DNA of 64,000 nt from NCBI RefSeq assembly GCF_015070875.1, contig NZ_JADDIV010000001.1, forward strand, positions 589,144 through 653,143, given 5' to 3'. Below the pieces are notes generated by a model, which was given only the letters and a program-made list of their open reading frames with translations, was not told the DNA's origin and ran no database searches. The stretch comes from Ramlibacter pallidus. Its GTDB lineage: Bacteria; Pseudomonadota; Gammaproteobacteria; Burkholderiales; Burkholderiaceae_C. The position numbers were made by a program, and so were the translations under genes. Shown one piece after another: positions 53,870 to 63,089 of this stretch (position 1 is its first letter; every line of letters starts with the position of its first letter).

Positions 53870-54985
53870 ATGTTCAGCTTCTTCCGGAAAAAACCTCCGG
53901 CCACCCCCGCTCCCACCGCCGCGCCGGCCGTTGCCCCGGCACCCGTGCCCGTCGCGGCACCGGCTCCGGCACCGGCCACGCCTGCCCCTTCGCCAGAGCG
54001 CGCCCCGGCGCCCGCGGGCGGTGGACTGATCGGCAGCGCGCTCGTCGCGCCGCTGCAGATCCCCGTCCCGGCCGAGGTGCCGCCGGAACGGCAGAGCTGG
54101 ATGGAACGGCTGAGCGCGGGCCTGCGCAAGACCGGGACCAGCATCTCGCAGGTCTTCACCGGCGCGCAGATCGACGACGCCCTCTACGAAGAGCTGGAAG
54201 CGGCGTTGCTGCTCGCCGATTCCGGCGTCGCCGCCACCGAGTACCTGCTGGCGGAAGTGAAGCGCAAGGTCGCCGCCAGCGGCGCCACGCGCCCCGTGCA
54301 GGCGAAGAACATCCTGGTCGACGCCCTCACCCAGTTGCTCCGGCCGCTGGAGAAGCCGCTCACCATCGGCGAGCACCAGCCCACCGTGATCATGGTCGCG
54401 GGCGTCAACGGTGCGGGCAAGACGACGTCCATCGGCAAGCTGACCAAGCACCTCGCCGATGCCGGCGAGACGGTGCTGCTGGCGGCGGCGGACACCTTCC
54501 GCGCCGCCGCGAAGGAGCAGCTCGCCGTCTGGGCGGACCGCAACAAGGTGGAGATCGTCAGCCAGGAAGGCGGCGATCCGGCCGCCGTGGCGTTCGACGC
54601 GGTGTCCGCCGGCAAGGCCCGCCGCAGGGACGTCGTGATCGTGGACACGGCGGGGCGGCTGCCGACGCAGCTGCACCTGATGGAAGAACTGCGCAAGATC
54701 AAGCGCGTGGTGACCAAGGCGGAGGCGAGCGCGCCCCACGAGGTGCTGCTGGTCATCGACGGGAACACGGGGCAGAACGCGCTGGCGCAGGTGAAGGCCT
54801 TCGACGCCGCGCTGGGCGTCACGGGCCTGGTGGTCACCAAGCTCGACGGCACGGCCAAGGGCGGCGTGCTGGCCGCCATCGCGCAGGAGAAACCGGTGCC
54901 GGTCTACTTCATCGGCGTGGGCGAGAAGCTGGAGGACCTGGAAACCTTCAGCGCGCGGGAGTTCGCCCTGGCGCTGCTGGCCTGA
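53870..54985 (+). CDS. ftsY: Signal recognition particle receptor FtsY
   Basis: A 371-aa SRP GTPase that docks ribosomes to the Sec translocon. After a Pro/Ala-rich acidic-poor linker (about 10-70) come the N domain and G domain: Walker A GVNGAGKTTS (178-187), DTFRAAAKEQL, DTAGRLPTQ and TKLDGTAKGG. ATG 53870 (MFSFFRKKP) fits the family. GTG 53849 would begin in the divergent promoter gap. The last 38 bp overlap the convergent cutA gene. Confidence 0.97.
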   Translation: MFSFFRKKPPATPAPTAAPAVAPAPVPVAAPAPAPATPAPSPERAPAPAGGGLIGSALVAPLQIPVPAEVPPERQSWMERLSAGLRKTGTSISQVFTGAQIDDALYEELEAALLLADSGVAATEYLLAEVKRKVAASGATRPVQAKNILVDALTQLLRPLEKPLTIGEHQPTVIMVAGVNGAGKTTSIGKLTKHLADAGETVLLAAADTFRAAAKEQLAVWADRNKVEIVSQEGGDPAAVAFDAVSAGKARRRDVVIVDTAGRLPTQLHLMEELRKIKRVVTKAEASAPHEVLLVIDGNTGQNALAQVKAFDAALGVTGLVVTKLDGTAKGGVLAAIAQEKPVPVYFIGVGEKLEDLETFSAREFALALLA

Positions 54986-55307
54986 CCGCGGCGCGCACCC
55001 AGTCCGCATAGGCCGCACTGCCCTGGCCAGGCCAGGCGACGAACTGCGGCAGGTCATAGGGATGCTTGTCGCCCAACAGCGCCTGCAGGCCGGGCAAGGC
55101 CGACGCCAGTGTCTTGATGGTCAGGCGCACCTCGGCGTCCTGCTGGGCCTTCCCTTCCCAGCGATAGTAGGAAGTGAGCCCCTCCTCCAGCTGGACGCAA
55201 GCCGCCAGGCCGGCCTCGAGGATCGCGTGGGCCAGCGCCTCGGCCTCGGAGCGGGAGCCGACAGTGGTGGTGACGGTGACGATCTCGCGTTCCGGACTGG
55301 CCTGCAT
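54948..55307 (-). CDS. cutA: Divalent-cation tolerance protein CutA
   Basis: A 119-aa trimeric CutA1 protein: VTVTTTVGSRSEAEALAHAILEAGLAACVQ, SYYRWEGKAQQDAEVRLTIKT and LPQFVAWPGQGSAAYADWV. The family folds like PII proteins and binds copper in vitro. Its role is uncertain. ATG 55307 was chosen because it matches the family start, while the long upstream in-frame extension is not conserved. It overlaps the ftsY 3' end by 38 bp. Confidence 0.93.
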   Translation of the reverse strand: MQASPEREIVTVTTTVGSRSEAEALAHAILEAGLAACVQLEEGLTSYYRWEGKAQQDAEVRLTIKTLASALPGLQALLGDKHPYDLPQFVAWPGQGSAAYADWVRAAVRPAAPGRTPAR

Positions 55308-55510
55308 GGGTGCGCTCCGTGGAGGAAAGCGGGAATTTTGCGCCGGCGAGCCGCCGGGCCCTTGGAATTCGCCGAGGCACATCCATCTTCTCCGTGAGCA
55401 AGCTGTTCCTCGAGCTCGGCGTCCGCGTGGCGTCTTCCACCAGGGACACTTGTCCCCCCGGAAGCCGTTGACGACGGCCTGTCGCGGCTCGCGCCTACGG
55501 AACCCTTTGC

Positions 55511-55537
55511 TTAGCACTCCGTCTAACAGAGTGCTAA
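55511..55537. promoter_or_regulatory. CIRCE operator upstream of rpoH
   Basis: A perfect CIRCE: TTAGCACTC-N9-GAGTGCTAA. CIRCE is the binding site of HrcA, whose gene is in this window (25410-26417). It overlaps a probable promoter (-35 TTAGCA 55511-55516; -10 TAATAT 55535-55540; 18-bp spacer) 26 bp before the rpoH start. HrcA binding here would block RNA polymerase. Confidence 0.95.
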
Positions 55538-55565
55538 TATTTCACGAGCAGAAGGAGTTTCCGGT

Positions 55566-56501
<936 letters not shown>

Positions 56502-56518
56502 GTTCTCGCGCCTCCCGA

Positions 56519-56547
56519 AAAGCCCGGCATCGCCGGGCTTTTTTGTT
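56519..56547 (+). terminator. Rho-independent terminator of rpoH
   Basis: Stem AGCCCGGC-ATC-GCCGGGCT followed by TTTTTT and preceded by a short A run. Strong. Confidence 0.85.
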
Positions 56548-56610
56548 GTATCCGCGCGTAACCGGAGCTTTTTCCCTTGTAGCCCATCCGTGCATGGGGA
56601 CAATGGGCGC

Positions 56611-58356
56611 ATGAGGAGGAGTGTCCTGCGCGCCTTCGGCGCTGTCTTGCTCTGGTGCGCCTCCTCCTGGGGCGCCGCCGCGCATGCGGCCGCCTCACCG
56701 CCGCCCGCCGACCCCTCCGGGCTTGCACCCATCGCCCTGGCCGGCGACCAGCCGGTCCACCTCTACCAGCGCAGCAGCTACTGGGTCGACCCGGCACGGC
56801 GCGTCCGCCTGGAAGACATCGAGGCGTCCTCGCAGGACATCCGCTGGAACCTGCGCCGGCGCGACCAGCAGTACAGCCTGCAGGACGGCGTGTTGTGGAT
56901 CCGCTTCGACGCCGTCGTCCCGCCGGGGGAGCAGTGGTACCTCGAGGTCGGGACGGGGGTCTATGGCCAGGTCCAGATGTTCCACCGTGACCGCGACGGC
57001 CGGCTCGTCATGCAACAGGCCGGCACCCAGGTCCCCGTGGCGCAATGGTCGGTGCCCGGACGGCTGCCGACCTTCGCGCTCGCCAAGGACGACCCGCAGC
57101 CGGTGCGCTACTGGGTGCGGGTCGAAGACGAGCGCGCCGACTTCTCCGCGCCGGTCACGCTGTTCCGCCAGGACGCGCTGATGCAGAGCCGCGAGCAGGA
57201 GCAACTGCTGTTCGGAGCCTTCTTCGGCCTCGCGGCGCTGGTGGCGCTCGCCTCGATGGCCAACGGCATCGCCTTCCGCGACCGGGCCTTCCTCTCCTTC
57301 GCGATGTTCATCGTGCTGCTGGCGTGCAGCCATCTCGGCCGCGCGGGCGTCGGGGCACAGTACCTGTGGCGTGAGTGGCGGATCTGGAACGACACCGTGA
57401 CGGCGCTGTGGCCCGGCGTCGCCACGGCCGCCGCCTTGTGGTTCGTGAAGGTCGTGACGGACCCGGCGCGGCTCTCGCGCGCGCTCGACCTGGCGGTGTG
57501 GGCGCTCATCGCCGCCCTGCTCGGGGCCGTGGCGCTCGACGTCCTCATCACCAGCAAGGTGAGCATGACGCTCGTGCTGGTCCTCACCGGCCTGGCCCTC
57601 CTCGCCATCCTCGGGATGGTCGTGTGGGGCTGGCTGGACGACACCGAACCGCACCTGCGGCTGGTGGCATGGGGCTTCCTGCCCTTGCTGGTGCTCGCGC
57701 TGTTCCCGTTGGCGCGCGGCTTCGGCCTGATGCCGACCAATGTGCTCACGCGCCAAGGCCTCTTCCTGGGCATGGCCCTGCTGTTGCCCATCCTCTACTA
57801 CGCGTTGAACCTGCGGCTGATCGCGCGGCGGGAGGACCAGATGCGCACCAGCGCGCTGTCGCGCAACGACGCGCTCACCGGGCTGCCGCACCGCCAGGGT
57901 TTCATCGAGCGGCTGGACACCAGCCTCGCGCATGCGCGCGGCCAGCGGCAGCAGCTCGCCGTGCTGGGCGTCCGCATCTCCAACCTCGACGCGATCGCCG
58001 AGGAGTTCGGGCGCGAGGCCGCGGAGAAGGCGCTGGTGATCGCGGGCTCGCACCTGCGGCGCGTGATCGTCGACTTCGACATGGCGGCGCGCGTGGGCGA
58101 GCGCGAGTTCGCCGTGCTGCTGGAGGCCCCGATGACGCCGGAGGCGGCCGCGTCGCGCGCGCAGCAGGTGGTGGCCAGCGGCCTGCGCCAGGTCGAGGCG
58201 CTGCCGGCGGCGCTCACGCTCAAGTTCCACGTGACCATCGCCATGCTGCCGCACCCGCACATGGACGGCGCGGCCAGCCTGCGCTGGGCGCTGGAAGGGC
58301 TGGACCAGATGCCGGATGCGCGGAAGCTGATCTATCCGTTGGCGGCGTTGGCTTGA
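56611..58356 (+). CDS. 7TMR-DISM protein with degenerate GGDEF domain
   Basis: A 581-aa membrane protein. It has a signal peptide (about 1-28), a periplasmic 7TMR-DISM extracellular domain (about 40-195: HLYQRSSYWVDPARRVRL, WYLEVGTG, FALAKDDPQPVRYWVRV), seven hydrophobic helices (about 200-405) and a cytosolic GGDEF-type domain (about 415-580). The GGDEF domain keeps RNDALTGLPHRQGF and EKALVIAGSHLRR but the active-site loop reads RVGEREFAVLL, not GG[DE]EF. It is probably not a diguanylate cyclase but could bind a nucleotide or partner. ATG 56611 is chosen, and an in-frame ATG at 56590 would add seven residues. Confidence 0.85.
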   Translation: MRRSVLRAFGAVLLWCASSWGAAAHAAASPPPADPSGLAPIALAGDQPVHLYQRSSYWVDPARRVRLEDIEASSQDIRWNLRRRDQQYSLQDGVLWIRFDAVVPPGEQWYLEVGTGVYGQVQMFHRDRDGRLVMQQAGTQVPVAQWSVPGRLPTFALAKDDPQPVRYWVRVEDERADFSAPVTLFRQDALMQSREQEQLLFGAFFGLAALVALASMANGIAFRDRAFLSFAMFIVLLACSHLGRAGVGAQYLWREWRIWNDTVTALWPGVATAAALWFVKVVTDPARLSRALDLAVWALIAALLGAVALDVLITSKVSMTLVLVLTGLALLAILGMVVWGWLDDTEPHLRLVAWGFLPLLVLALFPLARGFGLMPTNVLTRQGLFLGMALLLPILYYALNLRLIARREDQMRTSALSRNDALTGLPHRQGFIERLDTSLAHARGQRQQLAVLGVRISNLDAIAEEFGREAAEKALVIAGSHLRRVIVDFDMAARVGEREFAVLLEAPMTPEAAASRAQQVVASGLRQVEALPAALTLKFHVTIAMLPHPHMDGAASLRWALEGLDQMPDARKLIYPLAALA

Positions 58357-58671
58357 GGCTGGTTTCGCTCACGGCGTTGTCCAGGGAGAGTGTGTGTTCG
58401 GGGCGAGGTCGGGGGCCGGAGGCCCGACCTCAACACGCGGCGGTTCAGGCCTGAACGCGTGACAACGGGGGAGTTCGGGCGGAGATTGCCCAGGGTCGGG
58501 GGTTCGGGTACCCGATCGCAGGGACGATTCGCTCCCCCACGGAAAGTCGATCCCAAAGCCGCTCGTCCGCATTGGAGGCGCTTGTTCTCCATGACCGGCG
58601 ATAGAGCGAGCCTGGACCGGAGAGCGGGTGCCCGGACCCCCGGCCCGCCCTGCCTGCTGGCAGCGAAAAAC
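58357..58671. other. 315-bp palindrome-rich convergent intergenic region
   Basis: No convincing gene. Several inverted repeats are packed here: a 9-bp stem GAGGTCGGG/CCCGACCTC (58405-58431), GTTCAGGCCTGAAC (58443-58456) and TCGGGTACCCGA (58504-58515). It lies between two converging transcripts and may act in termination, but no T run follows the hairpins. Short frames here lack codon bias or a ribosome site. Confidence 0.5.
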
Positions 58672-59256
58672 TCAGGCGAGCAGCAGCTTCAGGTCGTCGG
58701 CCAGCGCCTGCGGCCCGCTCCCGTACCGGCTGTACAGGCGCAGCCTGCCCTGCGGGTCGTAGATGTAGCTCGCCGCCGAGTGGTCCATCAGGTAGCTGCC
58801 CGGCGTCTTGCCTTCGGCCTTCTTGTAGTAGACCTTGAAGTCCTTCGCGACCTGCGCGGTCTGCTCCGGCGAGCCGCGCAAGGCGACGAAGTCGGTGCCG
58901 AAGTTGCCCACGTAGGCCTTCAGGATCTGCGGCGTGTCACGCTCGGGGTCGACGGTGATCAGCACGCCCTGCACCTTGGCGCCGTCGGCGCCGAGCAGCT
59001 TCTTCGCGGCGGCGATCTCCCCCAGCGTGGTGGGGCACACGTCGGGGCACTGCGTGTAGCCGAAGAACACCACGACGGCCTTGCCGGCGAAATCCTTGAG
59101 GCTGCGCACCTTGCCGTCGGTGTCGGGCAGCGCGAAGTCCTTCGCGTAGTCCGCCCCGGTGATGTCGACGGCCTTGAACTGCGGCTTGCTTTCGGCGCAG
59201 CCGGCAAGGACGGCGAGGCCGCCGGCGAAGGTCAGGAGAGCGTGGCGTCGCTGCAT
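58672..59256 (-). CDS. SCO1/SenC copper chaperone lipoprotein
   Basis: A 194-aa thioredoxin-fold protein. The lipobox is LAGC with Cys20. The copper-binding CPDVCP has Cys70 and Cys74, and MDHSAASYIYDPQG carries the third ligand His. It delivers copper to the CuA site of cytochrome c oxidase in the periplasm. It ends the minus-strand oxidase assembly run (ctaE, surf1, Sco-like, ctaA, ctaB, sco). A second Sco-like protein is encoded at 61377-62096. Confidence 0.95.
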   Translation of the reverse strand: MQRRHALLTFAGGLAVLAGCAESKPQFKAVDITGADYAKDFALPDTDGKVRSLKDFAGKAVVVFFGYTQCPDVCPTTLGEIAAAKKLLGADGAKVQGVLITVDPERDTPQILKAYVGNFGTDFVALRGSPEQTAQVAKDFKVYYKKAEGKTPGSYLMDHSAASYIYDPQGRLRLYSRYGSGPQALADDLKLLLA

Positions 59257-59263
59257 GGCGTCC

Positions 59264-60142
59264 TCAGAAGGGCAGGTAGTGGTCCAGCAGGAGCGCCGCG
59301 AACAGCACGCTCAGGTGGATCAGCGAGAAGCGGAAGGTCTTGCGCGCGAGCGCGTCGGAGTACTCGCGCCACAGGCGGAAGCCGTACCCGATGAATCCGG
59401 CGCTCAGGGCGAGCGCGGCCACCAGATAGGTCCAGGAACTCATGCCGTACGCGAAGGGCATCAGGCAGGCCGCGAACAGCACGATCGTGTACAGCAGGAT
59501 CTGCAGCCGGGTGAACTCGTTGCCGTGCGTGACGGGCAGCATCGGCAGGCCGGACTTGCGGTAGTCCTCCACGCGGTACAGCGCCAGCGCCCAGAAGTGC
59601 GGCGGCGTCCAGAGGAAGATGATCAGGAAGAGGATGAGCGCTTCGGGTCCGACGTCGCCGCGCAGCGCGGCCCAGCCGAGCACCGGCGGCATCGCGCCCG
59701 AGGCGCCGCCGATCACGATGTTCTGCGGCGTGAGCGGCTTGAGGATGACGGTATAGATCACCGCATAGCCGACGAAGGTCGCGAGGGTGAGCCACATGGT
59801 CAGCGGGTTCACCCACGCGTACAGCAGCCACGAGCCGAGCGCGCACAGCGTCGCGGAGAAGACCAGCGTCTGGCGATCGCTCAGTTCGCCTTTCGCCGTG
59901 GGACGCCAGGCGGTGCGGCGCATCTTCGCGTCGATGCCCTTTTCCACCAGGCAGTTGAAGGCGGCCGCGGCGCCGGCCACCAGCCAGATGCCGAGGCAGG
60001 CGAGCAGCGCCACGCGCACTTCCGGCCACGAAGGCAGGCCGGGCACCGCCAGCACCATGCCGATCAGCGCGCAGAACACGATCAGCTGGATCACGCGCGG
60101 CTTCATCAGCGCGTAGAACTGGCGCGCGACGGTGGCGTTCAT
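59264..60142 (-). CDS. ctaB: Protoheme IX farnesyltransferase (heme O synthase)
   Basis: A 292-aa UbiA-family membrane enzyme with about eight TM helices. The prenyl-diphosphate site is [19 protein letters not shown] (the N-x3-D-x3-D type motif), and the second site region reads [19 protein letters not shown] [19 protein letters not shown]. It adds farnesyl to heme B, giving heme O for the oxidase. It overlaps ctaA by 4 bp, giving one heme-modification unit. Confidence 0.96.
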   Translation of the reverse strand: MNATVARQFYALMKPRVIQLIVFCALIGMVLAVPGLPSWPEVRVALLACLGIWLVAGAAAAFNCLVEKGIDAKMRRTAWRPTAKGELSDRQTLVFSATLCALGSWLLYAWVNPLTMWLTLATFVGYAVIYTVILKPLTPQNIVIGGASGAMPPVLGWAALRGDVGPEALILFLIIFLWTPPHFWALALYRVEDYRKSGLPMLPVTHGNEFTRLQILLYTIVLFAACLMPFAYGMSSWTYLVAALALSAGFIGYGFRLWREYSDALARKTFRFSLIHLSVLFAALLLDHYLPF

Positions 60143-61284
60143 GCGGAGACTCCGCGCACGCCGGCGGGCACGGCGGCCGTCTTCTCGGCACGGCTCTCAC
60201 GCAGCGACCAGGTGAGCGCGACCACCAATGCGGCGGCGCCGCCGGTGTGCGCCACCGCCGCGACGATGGGCCAGCCCAGCACCACGTTCGACAAGCCGCT
60301 GGCGAACTGCCAGAGCGCCAGGCCCGCCAGCACGCGCGCGGCATGGTGCAGCGGCCCCCCGCGCAGCTTCCACGCGACGAGCCCCAGCACGACGAAGAGG
60401 ACGTACGCCACCAGGCGGTGCACGTAGTGGATGGCGGTCAGCGCCGCGAAGGTCACGTGCTCGCCGCCGCCCGTCCGGCCCAGCTCGCGCCACAGCTCGA
60501 AGCCCTGGCGGAAATCCATCGCCGGCCACCAGGTGCCCTGGCAGGTCGGGAATTCGCTGCACGCGAGCACGGCGTAGTTCGTGCTGACCCAGCCGCCGAG
60601 CGCCACTTGCAGCCACAGGAGCGCGAACGCAGCGACGATCCAGGCGCGCGCCGACGGTGCGATCCGGTGTGCCCCCGCGCCGCGCTGCGCCTGGCGATAC
60701 GCCACCGCCTGCATGGTCAGCAGCGCCAGCAGCACGAGCCCGCCGAGCAGGTGCAGCGTGACGATCGCCGGGAACAGCTTCATCGTCACCGTGAGCGCGC
60801 CGAAGGCCCCCTGCACGCAGACCCAGACGAAGGTGAGCGCCGGCCACACCGGGCTCACCGGCAAGCCGCGCTTGCGGTGCAGCCAGGTGGCGACGGCCAG
60901 CGTCGTGATCAGCACGCCCACGCCGGTCGCCAGGTAGCGATGGATCATCTCGATCCAGGCCTTGCCGTGCGTCACGGGTCCCGTCGGCATGCGCGCCTCT
61001 TCCGCGCGGATCTGCGCCAGCGCGCCGGTCGGGCTGGCATTGCCGTAGCACCCCGGCCAGTCGGGGCAGCCGAGGCCCGAATCGGTCAGGCGCGTGAAGG
61101 CGCCGAACAGAACGAGGTCGAAGGTGAGGAAGAGCGTGAGCACCGTGAGGGCGGCCAGCCGGTGCGCCGGCGTCGTCCCCCGGTTGCGCAGCCAGATCCA
61201 CGCGAGCGGCCCCGCGGCGATCGCGATGCCGAGCAGCGCGATCCACAGCACCGGCGCGAGGTCATACAAGGGCTGGGGTTCCAT
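60139..61284 (-). CDS. ctaA: Heme A synthase (COX15/CtaA family)
   Basis: A 381-aa membrane protein with eight TM helices. Conserved histidines lie in [19 protein letters not shown] / [14 protein letters not shown] and [14 protein letters not shown] / [14 protein letters not shown]. It oxidises heme O to heme A. It precedes ctaB with a 4-bp overlap. The N-terminal TM ([21 protein letters not shown]) starts at the usual place. Confidence 0.96.
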   Translation of the reverse strand: MEPQPLYDLAPVLWIALLGIAIAAGPLAWIWLRNRGTTPAHRLAALTVLTLFLTFDLVLFGAFTRLTDSGLGCPDWPGCYGNASPTGALAQIRAEEARMPTGPVTHGKAWIEMIHRYLATGVGVLITTLAVATWLHRKRGLPVSPVWPALTFVWVCVQGAFGALTVTMKLFPAIVTLHLLGGLVLLALLTMQAVAYRQAQRGAGAHRIAPSARAWIVAAFALLWLQVALGGWVSTNYAVLACSEFPTCQGTWWPAMDFRQGFELWRELGRTGGGEHVTFAALTAIHYVHRLVAYVLFVVLGLVAWKLRGGPLHHAARVLAGLALWQFASGLSNVVLGWPIVAAVAHTGGAAALVVALTWSLRESRAEKTAAVPAGVRGVSA

Positions 61285-61309
61285 GACTCAGTCCAGTGCC
61301 GCCGCGGAA

Positions 61310-61380
61310 CCGGCTTTGCCGGGCCGCTGGGGGCGCCCCCTCGAGGGGGAGACGCCGAAGGCGTTTCGGGGGTGGGTCAT
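61310..61380. repeat. Comamonadaceae-type palindromic intergenic repeat
   Basis: Complementary GC blocks (GGGGGCGCCCCC, then CTCGAGGGGGAGACGCCGAAGGCG with further matching arms) fill the gap between ctaA and the Sco-like gene. Similar elements with this CGCCGAAGGCG core are common between genes in Comamonadaceae. It supplies the stop codon of the Sco-like gene (TCA on plus, 61377-61379). Confidence 0.6.
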
Positions 61381-62096
61381 TTTTCTCGGCCCGCCTTGTC
61401 CCAGCCTGCGGAGCCCCGCATCAGGCGCTCCAGGTCGCGCCGCACCTTGGTCGCCGAGGCCGCGTCGTCGCCGGGCGGGAAGCGCATCATCCAGTGCCCC
61501 TGCGGGTCGACGACATAGAGGTGGTCCGCAAGGCGCCCGCCCGCTGCCGGCGCGAGCCACTGCGCGACCTGCTGCCCGTCGACGCGCAGCACCGTCGCCT
61601 GTTGCAGCGCCGGCTTCAGCGCGTCGCGCACCGGCACGTCGTCGTTCACGATCCAGACCCAGTCAAGCCGGTCCTTGTCCTTGCCCAGGCCCTCGCGCAA
61701 CTGGCGCTGCAGGTAGAGGTGCCGCTCGCACGCCGCGTCGCAGGCGCCGCTGGCCACGCTGACCAGCAGCCACTGTCCCCGCAGCGAAGGCAGCGGCACG
61801 GCCTGGCCGTCCAGCGTGGTGGCCGTCACGTTCGGCAGCGGCCGCTGCGGCTCCACCAGGGCGCCGTAGTTGCGGCGGCCCTCGGGACGGATCACGTAAT
61901 AGGTGAAGAAGGAGGCGATCACCGGTGCCGCGCACACCAGCATCACGAGCAGCATCTTCCAGCGCCCGCTGCGCGTGCGCTGCCCGTCCTCGAGCGCAGC
62001 CTCGCGCGGCTCGGGCAGCGAGTGCACCGTCAGCCCGAGGGGCTGGTCAAGGACGCCTGGCTTGGCGGCGGGGTTGGACGAATTGGAACCAGACAT
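61377..62096 (-). CDS. Membrane-anchored Sco-like thioredoxin-fold protein
   Basis: A 239-aa protein with a cytosolic N-terminus, one TM helix (about 47-68) and a periplasmic thioredoxin-like domain. It keeps a Cys pair spaced as in Sco (ACDAAC, Cys119/Cys123) and a later His in RLADHLYVVDPQGHW, so the three copper ligands may be there. It differs from canonical SCO in length and in lacking CP-x-x-CP. It sits between surf1 and ctaA, as in other Burkholderiales, and is probably an oxidase assembly factor. Its stop lies in a palindromic repeat. Confidence 0.8.
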   Translation of the reverse strand: MSGSNSSNPAAKPGVLDQPLGLTVHSLPEPREAALEDGQRTRSGRWKMLLVMLVCAAPVIASFFTYYVIRPEGRRNYGALVEPQRPLPNVTATTLDGQAVPLPSLRGQWLLVSVASGACDAACERHLYLQRQLREGLGKDKDRLDWVWIVNDDVPVRDALKPALQQATVLRVDGQQVAQWLAPAAGGRLADHLYVVDPQGHWMMRFPPGDDAASATKVRRDLERLMRGSAGWDKAGREK

Positions 62097-62760
62097 AGAG
62101 GATGGCGATCAGCGCGGCGAGGGCCCACCACTGGAAGGCGTAGCCGATGTTCTTCTCCGCGCCGCTGGCCGGCCGCGGCCACGCGCGCGACAGGCCTTCG
62201 GAGGACGGGCCCACCTGCTGCACGGACAAGGGCAGCAGCGCCAGCCCGGTCTCCGCACGGAAGCGCGCCAGGTCCAGATTCTGCCGGATCGGGCCCTTCT
62301 CTTCCGTGTCGAAGGCATATAGCTTGGCGGGCGGCGGGGCCAAGCGGCCCCGCACTTCGACCGTGCCGGCGGGCGTCTGCACCGGCGGCAGGGCGTCGCG
62401 CCGGGAGAAGTTGCGCTGGGCCCAGCCGCGCTGCACCAGCACGACGCCCTGGCCTGCCTCCAGGCGCAGGGGCGTCACGACGTAGAAGCCGGGCACGCCA
62501 TGCATCTGGCGGTTGTCCAGGAAGACCGTGTTCGCCGCCACCCATTCCCCGCGCAGCACGATCGCGCGGTGCAGGAGGTCCGCCCCCTCGCCCGCCGCCT
62601 TCAGGTCCGCGGCGGACAGCGGCGGCAGGGCGCCGCGCGACGCGATCGCCTCGTGCAGCGCCGTGCGCTGCTGGGCCCGGCCCCACTGCCAGAATCCCAG
62701 GCTGGTCCCGGCCGCCACGCCGGCCAGCGCCAGGAGGGCGATCAGCAGCCGCTTCAGCAT
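62047..62760 (-). CDS. SURF1 family cytochrome c oxidase assembly protein
   Basis: A 237-aa SURF1 protein with TM helices at both ends. GTSLGFWQWGRAQQRTALHEAI is the N-terminal TM and motif, GFYVVTPLRLEAGQGVVLVQRGWAQRN is the central domain, and GYAFQWWALAALIAILYVWFQF is the C-terminal TM. It helps place heme a in subunit I of the oxidase. Its 3' end overlaps the Sco-like start by about 50 bp, so the two are coupled. It is divergent from the small membrane protein at 62791. Confidence 0.93.
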   Translation of the reverse strand: MLKRLLIALLALAGVAAGTSLGFWQWGRAQQRTALHEAIASRGALPPLSAADLKAAGEGADLLHRAIVLRGEWVAANTVFLDNRQMHGVPGFYVVTPLRLEAGQGVVLVQRGWAQRNFSRRDALPPVQTPAGTVEVRGRLAPPPAKLYAFDTEEKGPIRQNLDLARFRAETGLALLPLSVQQVGPSSEGLSRAWPRPASGAEKNIGYAFQWWALAALIAILYVWFQFVQPRRQARRP

Positions 62761-62777
62761 GGCACCAGGGGCGCGCC

Positions 62778-62783
62778 GATAAT
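62778..62783 (+). promoter_or_regulatory. -10 box adjacent to the twin-TM gene start
   Basis: GATAAT ends 7 nt before ATG 62791 in a 30-bp divergent gap, so the mRNA would start at or next to the start codon. No -35 is evident. Confidence 0.35.
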
Positions 62784-62790
62784 CGGGGCC

Positions 62791-63009
62791 ATGAATTACC
62801 TCGTGCTCCTGGCCTTCCTGGCCATCGTCGCCAGCCTGGGCTCGGCGCTGTACTTCATGATGAAGGACGGGCAGGACGGGAAAGCGAAGACCAACAACAT
62901 GGCCCGCGCGCTGGCGTTCCGCGTCGGCTTCTCGATCCTGCTGTTCGTCTGCATCCTGCTGGCGTGGAAGCTCGGCTACATCGAGCCGACCGGTCTTCCG
63001 CTGAAGTAA
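62791..63009 (+). CDS. Small twin transmembrane protein (DUF2909)
   Basis: A 72-aa protein with two TM helices (about 2-24 and 42-62) joined by a short basic loop. It matches the DUF2909 type found beside oxidase genes in beta- and gammaproteobacteria. A role in oxidase assembly is presumed but not shown. It faces the oxidase genes, so it is on a separate transcript. A terminator follows at 63026-63050. Confidence 0.85.
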   Translation: MNYLVLLAFLAIVASLGSALYFMMKDGQDGKAKTNNMARALAFRVGFSILLFVCILLAWKLGYIEPTGLPLK

Positions 63010-63025
63010 GGTGGGTTGAAGGACG

Positions 63026-63050
63026 AAGGGCCGCTCGCGCGGCCCTTTTT
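63026..63050 (+). terminator. Terminator between the twin-TM gene and ctaE
   Basis: Stem AAGGGCCGC-TCGC-GCGGCCCTT followed by TTT on the plus strand. It is probably effective mainly in the plus direction. Confidence 0.75.
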
Positions 63051-63052
63051 CG

Positions 63053-63086
63053 TTCCCGCCGGCCCCGCGCAGGCGGGGCGATGACG
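63053..63086. repeat. Degenerate dispersed palindromic repeat (copy 4)
   Basis: The segment TCCCGCCGGCCCCGCGCAGG then CGGGGCGATGACGG resembles the family core CCCGCC-T-GCGGGGATGAC, with changes in one arm. It lies just beyond the ctaE stop codon. Confidence 0.4.
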
Positions 63087-63089
63087 GAA

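Noticed and set aside
58332-58592. Minus-strand 86-codon frame in the gap after the 7TM gene
   Set aside because: It overlaps the 7TM gene end, lacks codon bias and is made of palindromic sequence.
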